Positions 1 to 8,571 of a stretch of 64,000 bases of DNA are shown piece after piece. The notes below the pieces were generated by a model, which saw only the letters and a program-made list of their open reading frames with translations, was not told the origin of the DNA and searched no databases. Source of the DNA: Erythrobacter sp. (GTDB lineage: Bacteria; Pseudomonadota; Alphaproteobacteria; Sphingomonadales; Sphingomonadaceae). Positions within the stretch are counted from its first letter, which is position 1. Every line of letters starts with the position of its first letter. The stretch covers positions 475,230-539,229 of the forward strand of contig NZ_JASJAP010000001.1 of assembly GCF_030066995.1 (NCBI RefSeq), given 5' to 3'. A program made the position numbers and the translations under genes.

Positions 1-876
1 CACCTCCTTATCCTCGCTCCACCGCTCCAGCACCTTCACATGCAGGAACAGGTGCACTTTCACACCCAGCACCTCGGCCAACTCCTTGCGTGCCGCTTCG
101 CCGATGGCCTTGATCTTCTGCCCGCCTTTGCCGAGCACAATCGGTCGCTGCGTTTCGCGCGCAACTACAATCTGCTGGTGGATCTCCAGGCTCCCATCAG
201 GGCGGTGCTTGTAAAGCTCGGGCCGCACCGCGGTGTCGTAGGGCAGTTCCTCATGCAGTTGCGCGTAGAGCTGTTCGCGAGTGATCTCGGCGGCGAGCAG
301 GCGTTCGGAAGCATCGGAAACCTGGTCTTCGGGATACATCCACGGCCCCTCGGGCATCATCTTGGCGAGCGCTTCCTTCATCTCGGGAACGCCTTCGCCG
401 GTTAGCGCGGAGACGAAGAATATCTCTTCGAAGTCGACGCGCTGCGAAAACTCCTGCGCGAGCGCGAGGAGCGGCTCCTTCTTGGCCTTATCGACCTTGT
501 TCAACACCAGAATCTTGCGCTCTGGCCGTTTGTCCAGCGCTTCGAGAATGGGTTCCAATTCATGGCGGCGCTGCTTGATCGGATCGACGATCAGCAGGAT
601 CGCGTCCGCGCTCACCGTGCCCTCCCACGCGGCGCTCACCATCGCCCGGTCGAGCCGACGCCTGGGCGCGAAGATACCGGGCGTGTCGACCAGGATCATC
701 TGCACCGTCGCAAACAAAGCGATGCCCAGCATTCGCGCGCGCGTGGTCTGCGCCTTGGCGCTGGTGATCGCGACCTTCTGGCCGACGAGCTGGTTTACGA
801 GAGTGGATTTGCCCGCGTTGGGCGCGCCGATGACGGCGACGACGCCGCACCTCTTGGGTACCTCATTTCCAATCAC
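1..876 (-). CDS. era: GTPase Era, 3' end cut by window edge
   Basis: Era is a GTPase with a KH domain that binds the 3' end of 16S rRNA during 30S maturation. In order the sequence shows the P-loop GAPNAGKST, the G3 motif DTPGIF, the G4 motif NKVDK, and a KH-domain GKGGQKIK near the C-terminus. The frame runs to the first base of the window without a stop, so only a few C-terminal residues are missing (292 codons present; the family is about 300). The start is a GTG that shares GTGA with the rnc stop, which implies translational coupling. The rnc-era order is typical of proteobacteria. Confidence 0.95.
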   Translation of the reverse strand, partial: MIGNEVPKRCGVVAVIGAPNAGKSTLVNQLVGQKVAITSAKAQTTRARMLGIALFATVQMILVDTPGIFAPRRRLDRAMVSAAWEGTVSADAILLIVDPIKQRRHELEPILEALDKRPERKILVLNKVDKAKKEPLLALAQEFSQRVDFEEIFFVSALTGEGVPEMKEALAKMMPEGPWMYPEDQVSDASERLLAAEITREQLYAQLHEELPYDTAVRPELYKHRPDGSLEIHQQIVVARETQRPIVLGKGGQKIKAIGEAARKELAEVLGVKVHLFLHVKVLERWSEDKEV

Positions 877-1586
877 CCGAACTCCTCCATAAAGGCTTCA
901 GCCGCGCGCTTTTCCGCCTCGCCCTTGCTGCTCGCCGTGCCGCGCGCCGCGCCCAGCGACGCGATCGAGACCTCGACGGTAAAGCGCATCGCGTGATCCG
1001 GCCCGCTGCGATCGATCACCTCATAAGAAGGCATCGCGCGTCGGTTGTGCGCCGCCCATTCCTGAAGCGCGCTCTTGGGATGCTTGGCCTTGCCCGCATT
1101 GCCGATCAGCTCTTCGGCCCACAGGTCGTAGATGACAGCGCGGGCGGCGTCATAGCCGTGCTCAAGGAAGCACGCGCCGATAAGCGCTTCCATCACATCG
1201 CCGAGAATGTTGTCGCTGTCCGCCCCGCCATCCTCGCGCGCCTGTTTGCCCAAGCGAACGTGATCGGGCAGGCCGATAGCGCGAGCGATGCGCGCGCACG
1301 TCGCGCCGCTGACCAGGGCATTCAGGCGCTGAGACAGCTGGCCCTCGGGCGCGTCGCCCGCGCGGTAGAGCCAGCTTGCGACCGCAAGGCCCAGAACCCG
1401 GTCGCCCAGAAATTCGAGCCGCTGATAGTCGCCCGTGTCCGCGCGCGCGCTCTTTGGCGACACGCTGCCGTTGAAACTGCCATGGGTGAGGGCGTCGAGC
1501 CAGGGCCTTTCATCCACCACGGCAAACCCCTGGCCGGTGAGCCACGCGCGGGTGTCCTCGGGTAGCTGTGCGGACTGCGAACTCAT
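873..1586 (-). CDS. rnc: Ribonuclease III
   Basis: Double-strand-specific endoribonuclease of rRNA and mRNA processing. The family signature RLEFLGDRVLGL is followed by a C-terminal double-stranded-RNA-binding region with GXGXSKKXA-like spacing (GTASSKGEAEKRAA). The 237-aa length fits the family. An upstream ATG would add 52 residues of arginine/serine-rich sequence lying over the end of lepB. The chosen ATG (MSSQSAQ) has a GCGAGGA ribosome-binding site just before it and begins 13 nt after the lepB stop. It overlaps era by 4 nt, so lepB-rnc-era is probably one transcript. Confidence 0.95.
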   Translation of the reverse strand: MSSQSAQLPEDTRAWLTGQGFAVVDERPWLDALTHGSFNGSVSPKSARADTGDYQRLEFLGDRVLGLAVASWLYRAGDAPEGQLSQRLNALVSGATCARIARAIGLPDHVRLGKQAREDGGADSDNILGDVMEALIGACFLEHGYDAARAVIYDLWAEELIGNAGKAKHPKSALQEWAAHNRRAMPSYEVIDRSGPDHAMRFTVEVSIASLGAARGTASSKGEAEKRAAEAFMEEFG

Positions 1587-1599
1587 TCCTCGCCAGCGC

Positions 1600-2493
1600 T
1601 CACAAACCCGTGCCGATCCGGTCCCAGCGCGCGGCGGTGAACCATGTCCACGGCTTGATCCACTCCGCGCTGCCATCGGTCGACCAGACGATGAACTCCG
1701 CGCGTCCGACCAGATTGACGATCGGAACCATGCCGACCCCAAGCTGCGCCTCGGCGGGAAAACGGCTGTCAGCGGACCGGTCGCGGTGATCGCCCATCAC
1801 GAACACGCTGTCGTCGGGTACGGTGACCGGAGCCATGTTATCCTGCGGGATCATCGCGAAATCGAGCACACTTTGCGTGCGACCGTTCGGCAAGGTTTCC
1901 CGCGACCGCTCGATCAGGCAGTCGGGCTCACCCGAAAGCCCGCGCTCGCGCCACTCGCCTGACGGGCATCCATCGATCGCGGTCAAAGGGATGGCAAAAT
2001 TGCCTGCCTGTTCTTGCGCAAGGGGCGTGCCGTTTAGCACGACGCGTCCGTTGACCATCCCGATCGTGTCGCCCGGAAGGCCGATTACACGTTTGATGTA
2101 GTCTTCCTGACTTATCGGGTGTTTGAAGACAACAACGTCCCCGCGCTTCGGCGCGCTTGCAAGGATGCGTCCCGGGATAAGCGGCGCGTTGAAGGGCAGG
2201 GAATAGCGTGAGTAGCCGTAGGGCCATTTGCTCGCGATGAAGTAGTCGCCCTGCCACAGCTTTGGCAGCATGCTGTCGGACGGGATCGAGAAGGGCGAAA
2301 AGATGAAACTGCGCAATATCAGGACGGCAAGGACCAGTTTTACCAGAAACCAGGCGAAGCCCAGAAGGCTGTCGGGTTTCTGGACATCAGAGCCGGGAGC
2401 GGTGGTGGCTGATGCGGAGGATCCGTTCCACGCTCCGGCTGCATCATTCGTCGCTGACCGGGACATTGGATCAGTTTGGGGCTTAACATCCAT
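1600..2493 (-). CDS. lepB: Signal peptidase I
   Basis: Membrane-bound serine/lysine peptidase that removes signal peptides of Sec and Tat substrates. An N-terminal hydrophobic segment (FAWFLVKLVLAVLIL) is followed by the Ser motif SDSMLP (Ser74 from the chosen start) and the Lys motif YIKRVIGLPGD (Lys134). The C-terminal signature reads GDHRDRSADSR, where most relatives have GDNRDNSxDSR. Three in-frame ATGs exist. The second is chosen because AAGGG lies about 8 nt before it; the first (base 2523) and third (base 2466) lack a clear ribosome-binding site. Diverges from pgi. Confidence 0.93.
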   Translation of the reverse strand: MDVKPQTDPMSRSATNDAAGAWNGSSASATTAPGSDVQKPDSLLGFAWFLVKLVLAVLILRSFIFSPFSIPSDSMLPKLWQGDYFIASKWPYGYSRYSLPFNAPLIPGRILASAPKRGDVVVFKHPISQEDYIKRVIGLPGDTIGMVNGRVVLNGTPLAQEQAGNFAIPLTAIDGCPSGEWRERGLSGEPDCLIERSRETLPNGRTQSVLDFAMIPQDNMAPVTVPDDSVFVMGDHRDRSADSRFPAEAQLGVGMVPIVNLVGRAEFIVWSTDGSAEWIKPWTWFTAARWDRIGTGL

Positions 2494-2546
2494 CGAGTGC
2501 ACCCTTACGCGCGCATTGATCATCGCGCAAAGGGGATTGCGGCTTC

Positions 2547-4088
2547 ATGGTGGATCCGGTCAAGACAGTCGAAGAGGCCTGGCAAGGTCTGAAAACGCTT
2601 GAAACGCGAACGCTGGGGGCGTTGTTCGAAGCGGATGGCAAGCGCGTTGAAAAGCTGACGCGACGCCTCGAATGGCCTAGCGCCGAGGGCGAGACGGTAG
2701 GCATGCGGGTCGATTTTTCCAAGACCCATCTCGATGACGCGGCGCTCGAGGCCTTTGAGACCCTGGCTGAAGCGAGCGGCTTTTCGTACAAGCGCGAGGC
2801 GTTGTTTTCGGGCGCAATCGTGAATTCCACGGAAGGACGTCCGGCAAGTCACGGTGCGATGCGCGGCAGCGGGACCGAGGCGGACACCGAAGAGGCGGCG
2901 GCGCTCCTTGCGCGCATGGGCATGCTTGTCGAGGCGATCCATGAAGGCGTTCTGGGCGAAGTCAAACATCTCATTCACATCGGGATCGGCGGGTCCGCCC
3001 TTGGCCCGGCTCTGGCGATCGACGCTTTGACGCGCGATCTTGCGAAGGTCGATGTGCACGTTGTCTCCAACATCGACGGCCTCGCGCTTGAGCGTGCTTT
3101 TGCCGCCTGCGATCCGGCCACCACGCTGATCGCGATCGCGTCGAAGACTTTCACGACCATCGAGACCATGACCAACGCGGCGAGCGCGCTTGCCTGGCTC
3201 GAAAAGGAAGGCGTCGCCGATCCGAGCGGGCGCGTCGTGGCGCTTACGGCCAGCCCTGAAAGAGCGGTCGAATGGGGCGTTGACGAAACGCGTATCCTCC
3301 CGTTTCCGGAGAGCGTGGGCGGGCGCTACTCGCTGTGGTCGAGCATCGGATTTCCCGTTGCGCTTGCTATCGGCATGGAGGAATTTCGCGAGTTTCTCGG
3401 CGGTGCGCGGGCGATCGACACCCACTTTCGCGAGACCGATGGCCGCGCCAACGTGCCGTTGCTCGCGGCGTTCGCCGATCAATACTATGCGCGCCTTCGC
3501 GGTTGTCAGACGCGCGCTGTGTTCGCCTATGATGAGCGTCTTGCTCTGTTTCCCGCCTACCTTCAGCAGCTTGAGATGGAATCGAACGGCAAGGCGGTGA
3601 GCGCTGAAGGCGAGCCTGTCGATGACCCTACTGCCGTTATCACATGGGGCGGGGTGGGCACCGACGCGCAGCACGCGGTCTTTCAGCTCTTGCATCAGGG
3701 CACGCATCTCGTGCCGGTCGACTTCGTTGTCAGCGCCGCGCCAGGCGATGCCCTTGATCCGGTTCATCATCGCACGCTGGTGCTTAACTGCCTTGCGCAA
3801 GGCGCAGCGTTGATGGCGGGCAAAGCGAGCGAGGATGCAGCGCGCGCCTATCCGGGAGACCGTCCCTCGACGCTGTTCCTGCTCGACGATCTCGACCCCG
3901 CGACGCTCGGCGCGCTGATTGCATTTCATGAGCACCGGACGTTTGCGAACGCTGTGCTGTTGGGGATCAATCCGTTTGATCAGTTCGGCGTTGAGCTCGG
4001 CAAAGCTATTGCCAAACGTATCGACGCGGGCGAGGGGGATTTCGATCCTAGCACCGAGGCGGCGATGGAAGCGGCTGGATTGCGCTGA
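2547..4088 (+). CDS. pgi: Glucose-6-phosphate isomerase
   Basis: Interconverts glucose 6-phosphate and fructose 6-phosphate. Both family signatures are present: GGRYSLWSSIG at about residues 256-266 and GINPFDQFGVELGK at about 472-485. The 513-aa length is in the usual bacterial range of 450-550. The start ATG has AAAGGGG about 11 nt upstream. The gene stands alone on the plus strand, with only 53 nt to the divergent lepB start, so both promoters must share or invade that gap. Confidence 0.95.
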   Translation: MVDPVKTVEEAWQGLKTLETRTLGALFEADGKRVEKLTRRLEWPSAEGETVGMRVDFSKTHLDDAALEAFETLAEASGFSYKREALFSGAIVNSTEGRPASHGAMRGSGTEADTEEAAALLARMGMLVEAIHEGVLGEVKHLIHIGIGGSALGPALAIDALTRDLAKVDVHVVSNIDGLALERAFAACDPATTLIAIASKTFTTIETMTNAASALAWLEKEGVADPSGRVVALTASPERAVEWGVDETRILPFPESVGGRYSLWSSIGFPVALAIGMEEFREFLGGARAIDTHFRETDGRANVPLLAAFADQYYARLRGCQTRAVFAYDERLALFPAYLQQLEMESNGKAVSAEGEPVDDPTAVITWGGVGTDAQHAVFQLLHQGTHLVPVDFVVSAAPGDALDPVHHRTLVLNCLAQGAALMAGKASEDAARAYPGDRPSTLFLLDDLDPATLGALIAFHEHRTFANAVLLGINPFDQFGVELGKAIAKRIDAGEGDFDPSTEAAMEAAGLR

Positions 4089-4481
4089 ACGACAGAAGGT
4101 GGGCGCGATCAGGTGTGTGTGAAGCGTTCTTGACGACGAACTGCCTTTTTGTCGGACAAACGCCGCGAGTGCGCTGGGTTCAGGCCATCGAAAGTGACAT
4201 TCCGGCCACGCTCATTTTGTCACGGATTGACGTTCGAGCCTCCTTCGAAGGCGAGAAGGGATGATTCCAAAGCGCGATTCGCCGGTTTGTGTGTCATGAC
4301 TTCGATCGCGTGACTCGTTTTGGAATCATCGTGGCACGCTCAAGGGATGCGGTTCGCACAAGCGGCACACCTTTGTACTTTTGTTTCGTGAAGCCGCAGT
4401 TTTGTGACCCAATTTGCACCCCTTGGGGTTTTGCGTATTGTTGCCGCAATCTTAACGGAACCAATCTCGGAAGGTCGCTCT
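4089..4481. other. Intergenic region after pgi
   Basis: About 390 nt without a convincing gene on either strand. It holds a 12-nt perfect inverted repeat (listed separately), a 10-nt palindrome CCTTCGAAGG near base 4241, and the ribosome-binding site GGAAGG of the next gene. No T-run terminator was recognised after pgi. An 83-codon frame across the right half has cysteine-rich, non-protein-like composition and was not called. Confidence 0.6.
4260..4330. repeat. Inverted repeat with 12-nt perfect arms
   Basis: GATGATTCCAAA (4260-4271) is the exact reverse complement of TTTGGAATCATC (4319-4330), with 47 nt between. Inside the loop the shorter pair CGCGAT and ATCGCG could extend the fold. No T-run follows the right arm, so it does not look like an ordinary terminator. 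It could be a structured transcript, a regulatory site or a degenerate small element. Confidence 0.55.
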
Positions 4482-4904
4482 ATGCCCGCCATGTTAACTC
4501 TTCCCGTTGCCTGCGCGGCGCTCGCTTGCGGGCCGGTTGACCAACCGGCAGGGTTGAGAGCTCCGATCGCTTCGCCTGTGCCTGAATCGCCCGCCGTCGC
4601 CGCGAAGCCGACCCCGGCCAAGATGGTTGCTTTTGATGGCGGCTTTGACTTCCTGAAGGCGTCCCGCCGCATGCGGGTCTGGCGGCCAGCGGTGGAGCTT
4701 GACATGACGGTCGACACGCAAGGGCACGCATCGGATTGCGAAGTCGTGAACCGCTTCCGCAAGAATTACGTCAACCAGAAGCTGTGCGAAATCGCAATGG
4801 CCCATTACACCTTCGAGCCGGCGCGCAACGCCCAGAACGAGGCGGTCGAGGGGTCATATCGCGCGCATTTGTCTTATGAGGATTTGAGCGAGGAATTTGA
4901 TTGA
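4482..4904 (+). CDS. Secreted protein with TonB-C-like domain (first of pair)
   Basis: 140 aa. A short hydrophobic N-terminus (MLTLPVACAALACG) looks like an export signal, possibly a lipoprotein. A proline/alanine linker and a domain resembling the TonB C-terminal fold follow: VELDMTVDTQGHASDCEV, then a Cys and FEPARNAQ. That pattern, beta strand - G..SDC - FxPARDAxG, is common in sphingomonad TonB-like periplasmic proteins. No transmembrane anchor or proline-rich spacer of true TonB is seen. The start is set by GGAAGG 7 nt upstream. The end overlaps the next gene by 4 nt. Function unknown. Confidence 0.75.
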   Translation: MPAMLTLPVACAALACGPVDQPAGLRAPIASPVPESPAVAAKPTPAKMVAFDGGFDFLKASRRMRVWRPAVELDMTVDTQGHASDCEVVNRFRKNYVNQKLCEIAMAHYTFEPARNAQNEAVEGSYRAHLSYEDLSEEFD

Positions 4905-5722
4905 TCCACTCAATTCTCGATCGCGTTTCGAAAGCGACACGGATAGGGCTGGCGGTTATTGCTGGCGCTTTTTCGTTCGCCGCCTTGGCCGAGGAACCTT
5001 CAGGCTGGATGGCGGAGACAAGCGATGGCCGCTGCGTCTTGCAGTTCCATCGCCCAGCGGGCGCAGTCCTGTTTGAACTGGAACTCGACAGCGCGGATCG
5101 ATCCTACCGGATCAACGGTGCTATCCTTGAAGGATACAGCCGCGCTCAGATGCGGGACCTGCGGATAGCGGTGCGCGTTGATGCGCAGGACCTCGTCTTG
5201 ACGGACAGCGGGGATGCGCTTGGAGAATACCTTCAGAAGACGGGAACGGGCACTCCCATTGGTCCGTTTTTCGCCGTGCTCGATGACAGCAAGGCTGAGC
5301 GCCTCGAACTCACAACCGGCAGCAAGGTGCACGCCCTTACTATGACGGGGTACGATCAGGCCCGCGAGGAGCTGCGCGAGTGCATCAGCGCGTTTCTTAC
5401 CGTCGCAGATCCGGGTCGTGGCCCTCGCCTCATAGCGTTTGACGGCCTGAGCGACCTCAAGGCTGCGGCGTGGCGTCAAAGGCTCCTCTCACAGGATCTG
5501 CACGCCACCCTGACGGTCGATCCTGAGGGCAAGCCGACGGATTGCGCGCTCTCGCGGCGGTTCCGGCGCAAGGCGACGCGTTTGGCTCTGTGTCGCCCGC
5601 TGCTGGAGACGATGGTGTTTGACCCGGCGCGCGATGCAAGCGGTCAGCCCGTCGAGGGAACGTACAAAACCGCCATCGGGTTTGAGATGATGATGGGCAG
5701 CGACGGCTACCTTAAGGATTAG
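4901..5722 (+). CDS. Secreted protein with TonB-C-like domain (second of pair)
   Basis: 273 aa, starting with TTG inside a TTGA overlap with the upstream stop and preceded by GAGCGAGGA, so translation is likely coupled. Residues about 12-30 form a signal peptide ending in ALA. The middle part (about 30-165) is not recognised. The last 90 residues (LHATLTVDPEGKPTDC, then MVFDPARDASGQPVEG) repeat the TonB-C-like domain of the preceding gene. The pair therefore looks like a duplication with an added N-terminal domain. Role unknown; both are expected in the periplasm. Confidence 0.75.
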   Translation: MIHSILDRVSKATRIGLAVIAGAFSFAALAEEPSGWMAETSDGRCVLQFHRPAGAVLFELELDSADRSYRINGAILEGYSRAQMRDLRIAVRVDAQDLVLTDSGDALGEYLQKTGTGTPIGPFFAVLDDSKAERLELTTGSKVHALTMTGYDQAREELRECISAFLTVADPGRGPRLIAFDGLSDLKAAAWRQRLLSQDLHATLTVDPEGKPTDCALSRRFRRKATRLALCRPLLETMVFDPARDASGQPVEGTYKTAIGFEMMMGSDGYLKD

Positions 5723-5907
5723 GTCGGGATTGACAAAAGCCGCTGCTGCACCCATTTGCCGCGCACTTCCGGACCATGGGTCAGCGTGAAGCGGCGCACG
5801 GCTTTTTGGCCAGACGCGCCCTGCGGCTTTCCGGGCGATATTCCGATACAACTTCCCTTTTCACGCGGGCGGTTTCTTGAACACCCCCGCGATCGTTGGC
5901 GCGACAC
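5719..5907 (-). CDS. Possible small basic protein (62 codons)
   Basis: GTG-started frame antisense to the gap before rhlE. It ends with the protein-like stretch VRRFTLTHGPEVRGKWVQQ and stops in a 4-nt convergent overlap with the preceding gene. Third codon positions are mostly G/C. No ribosome-binding site was found, and a second minus-strand frame is also open, so this may be chance. Included because nothing else explains the 224-nt gap. Confidence 0.25.
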   Translation of the reverse strand: MSRQRSRGCSRNRPREKGSCIGISPGKPQGASGQKAVRRFTLTHGPEVRGKWVQQRLLSIPT

Positions 5908-5946
5908 TGTGTCCGCCCGGCGCCGCGCCGATATGTGCGAGCTTAG

Positions 5947-7368
5947 ATGATACAGTTTTCCGACCTTGGGCTCTCGCAGCCCGTTCTCCAGGCGCTTGAC
6001 CTCAAGGGCTATTCGACCCCGACGCCGATACAGGAACAGGCGATCCCGCCAGTCTTGGAAGGGCGCGACCTGCTGGGCATCGCCCAGACGGGAACGGGCA
6101 AGACCGCCGCGTTCATGCTGCCGGGCATTGACCGCCTGCGCGAAGCGGACAACCGGATTCCGTTCAAATCGTGCCGCATGCTGGTGCTCGTCCCCACGCG
6201 CGAGCTTGCCGGGCAGATCGCCGCAAGCGCCAAGGATTATGGCGCTCTGGCCGGATTGAAGGTCCAATCGATCGTCGGTGGCACCAGCGTCAACAAAGAC
6301 CGCAACAAGCTCCATCGCGGCACCGATATTCTTGTCGCGACTCCCGGCCGCTTGCTTGATCTCATAGATCAGAAGGCCTTCAACTTATCGGGCGTTGAAG
6401 TCCTCGTGCTCGACGAAGCCGATCAGATGCTCGACCTTGGCTTCATCCACGCGCTGCGCCGGATCAACCAGCTTGTGCCCAAGGAGCGCCAGACACTGTT
6501 CTTCAGCGCGACGATGCCCAAGCAAATCCGCGAGCTTGTGTCGGGCTATTGCCATAATCCCGTGCAGGTCTCGGTCACGCCCGAAAGCACCACCGCCGAG
6601 CGCATCGAACAGTTTCTTTTCATGGTGCAGCAGGATGAAAAGAGCGCGCTGCTGGAATTGATCCTTTCCGGACGGCACCGTGTTCCCGGTGAGTTCGATC
6701 TCGTCCTGATCTTTACCCGCACCAAACACGGCGCTGACCGCGTGGTGAAAAGACTCAGCCGAGCGGGTATCCAGGCCAACGCCATCCATGGTAATAAGAC
6801 GCAGGGTCAGCGCTTGCGGGCGCTTGATGAGTTCAAACGCGGCAAGACCAAGATTTTGGTCGCAACGGATGTCGCCGCGCGCGGCATCGATATCCCAGGC
6901 GTCAGCCACGTCATCAATTTCGAACTCCCCAATGTGCCCGAGCAATACGTCCACCGCATTGGTCGAACGGCGCGGGCTGGCCGAGACGGGGTGGCCATTG
7001 CCTTTTGCGCGGAGGATGAGCGCGCTTATCTCAAGGACATCCAGAAGACCACCGGCGCCAGTCTCGACCGGCTCGATCTGCCTGAGAACTTCCGCGCTGT
7101 CGTCGAAGGGGTGGGGCCGACCAAACCGCCGCCGCGCGGGGCCACGCGCGTTTCAAAGAAGAAGGTGAGAGCAAAACCTGTGGGCTCTGCCAAAGGCAAC
7201 GATGCATCCAAGCGCAAGCCCGCCGCCAAGCATCCTGCGCGCAAGGGGAAGCCGCAGGGCAAGCGCCCCGGCGCGCCGGGCGGTGGCCAGGCGGGTGCCG
7301 GACGGCGTCGAGGCGCTGGCGGTCGAGATCGACGCAGTCGGCCTGGCGGCGGGCGCCGACAGGGTTGA
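5947..7368 (+). CDS. rhlE: DEAD-box RNA helicase, RhlE type
   Basis: ATP-dependent RNA helicase for ribosome assembly and RNA remodelling. Motifs in order: Q motif (TPIQEQAIP), motif I AQTGTGKT (46-53), PTRELAGQ, TPGR, DEAD (156-159), SATMP, and motif VI HRIGRTARAG. After about residue 385 a lysine/arginine/glycine-rich tail of nearly 90 residues follows, ending in RPGGGRRQG. This is typical of RhlE and probably binds RNA non-specifically. The start ATG has only weak ribosome-binding sequence before it. Total 473 aa. Confidence 0.93.
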   Translation: MIQFSDLGLSQPVLQALDLKGYSTPTPIQEQAIPPVLEGRDLLGIAQTGTGKTAAFMLPGIDRLREADNRIPFKSCRMLVLVPTRELAGQIAASAKDYGALAGLKVQSIVGGTSVNKDRNKLHRGTDILVATPGRLLDLIDQKAFNLSGVEVLVLDEADQMLDLGFIHALRRINQLVPKERQTLFFSATMPKQIRELVSGYCHNPVQVSVTPESTTAERIEQFLFMVQQDEKSALLELILSGRHRVPGEFDLVLIFTRTKHGADRVVKRLSRAGIQANAIHGNKTQGQRLRALDEFKRGKTKILVATDVAARGIDIPGVSHVINFELPNVPEQYVHRIGRTARAGRDGVAIAFCAEDERAYLKDIQKTTGASLDRLDLPENFRAVVEGVGPTKPPPRGATRVSKKKVRAKPVGSAKGNDASKRKPAAKHPARKGKPQGKRPGAPGGGQAGAGRRRGAGGRDRRSRPGGGRRQG

Positions 7369-7477
7369 GGCGCCCTGATCCCAAGGGCGTTCACCTTACC
7401 TTATCTTAACCGCGTGGATCCTATCTCTCGGACCGCCAAACGAGTGCCGGTCAGGAGCAATAGGAGTCGCGCGCGCC

Positions 7478-8509
7478 ATGATCAGGACGGAAACCACACT
7501 GGTTGTCGGCGCAGGTGCGAATTGTGAAATCGAGATGCCCGATGGGGCGGAGCTTCTCAATCGTATCGCCGCCGGTTTCGATTTCGATCGCTTGGGGTCG
7601 CAAGTCCAGACCCGCGACATGGTGGCTTTGGCCGCCATCTTCGAAGAGAACGCCGAGCGATTGGGAACCACCTATGACGCCCTTCTGGAAGCGGGCCGCA
7701 CAATCAAGCAGGCAAGCCGCGTCACCACGTCCATAGACGCGGTTCTCGAACAGTATGGCAGCAACAACGCCGACGTCATCGCGGCGGGCAAGATTGCGCT
7801 CGCCTATTACACCCTTCAGAATGAGGCGAAGTCGACGCTCGCGGTGGAGCCGCGTGATGCGGGCGACTTGCCGCTGCGCGGTTCGGAGAACTGGCTGTTC
7901 CAACTCGGCCAGCTGATCACGAAAGGCGTGCCGCGCGCGCAGGCGGAAACCTGTTTCGACAAGCTTTCGATCGTCTGCTTCAATTACGACCGCGCGATCG
8001 AGCACTACCTGCCCTGGGTGGTGAGCATGGCGTTCGGCATGGACATGGAAGAGGCGCGCTTGCTGGTCGGCACGCATCTGCGCATTGTTCACCCCTATGG
8101 CAGCCCTGGCACGCTTCCCTGGATCTTCGGCTCGGGCGAGCCGTGCGAATGGGGGAATCAGGAGCCCGAAGACTGGCTGGCGCTCGCCAAAGGTTTCTAC
8201 ACAGCCTCGGAACGCAACCGCGATAAGCGTTTCTCCAGTTTTCTCATGGCGGAGATCGCGTCGGGCAAACGGCTCGGCTTCCTTGGTTTCGGCTTTGATC
8301 CGATGAACACCTCGATGCTGTTCGACCGAGTGCTCGACCACGATCCCGATGTGATGGTCGCGCTGACCGGCATCGGAGAGGGCACCAAGAAGGCGGTGCA
8401 TTACCTGCTGAAGCGCAACACGGGCGTTCAAAACCCCGATCTCATTCAGATCGAGGATACGAAATCGTATCAGCTGTTGCAGAACAACGGCTTGTTTCTC
8501 GAAACCTGA
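7478..8509 (+). CDS. SIR2-like NAD-binding domain protein
   Basis: 343 aa. The N-terminus LVVGAGANCEIEMPDG (8-23) matches the nucleotide-binding GAGxS start of SIR2-like domains. FNYDR (168-172) corresponds to the conserved T/F-N-Y-D segment, His205 in VHPYG to the catalytic His, and LGFGFDPMN (269-277) to the late G-x-G-x-D segment. No second domain, membrane segment or signal peptide is seen. SIR2-like domains of this kind are NAD hydrolases in several anti-phage systems, but no partner gene lies next to it, so a defence role is inference. TAGGAG lies 11 nt before the start. Confidence 0.75.
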   Translation: MIRTETTLVVGAGANCEIEMPDGAELLNRIAAGFDFDRLGSQVQTRDMVALAAIFEENAERLGTTYDALLEAGRTIKQASRVTTSIDAVLEQYGSNNADVIAAGKIALAYYTLQNEAKSTLAVEPRDAGDLPLRGSENWLFQLGQLITKGVPRAQAETCFDKLSIVCFNYDRAIEHYLPWVVSMAFGMDMEEARLLVGTHLRIVHPYGSPGTLPWIFGSGEPCEWGNQEPEDWLALAKGFYTASERNRDKRFSSFLMAEIASGKRLGFLGFGFDPMNTSMLFDRVLDHDPDVMVALTGIGEGTKKAVHYLLKRNTGVQNPDLIQIEDTKSYQLLQNNGLFLET

Positions 8510-8571
8510 CGGTTGGCTTCGACACCAAGCGCGGCCATACGGCTTCCCGGAGATCTACCGGAGCGCGAACC

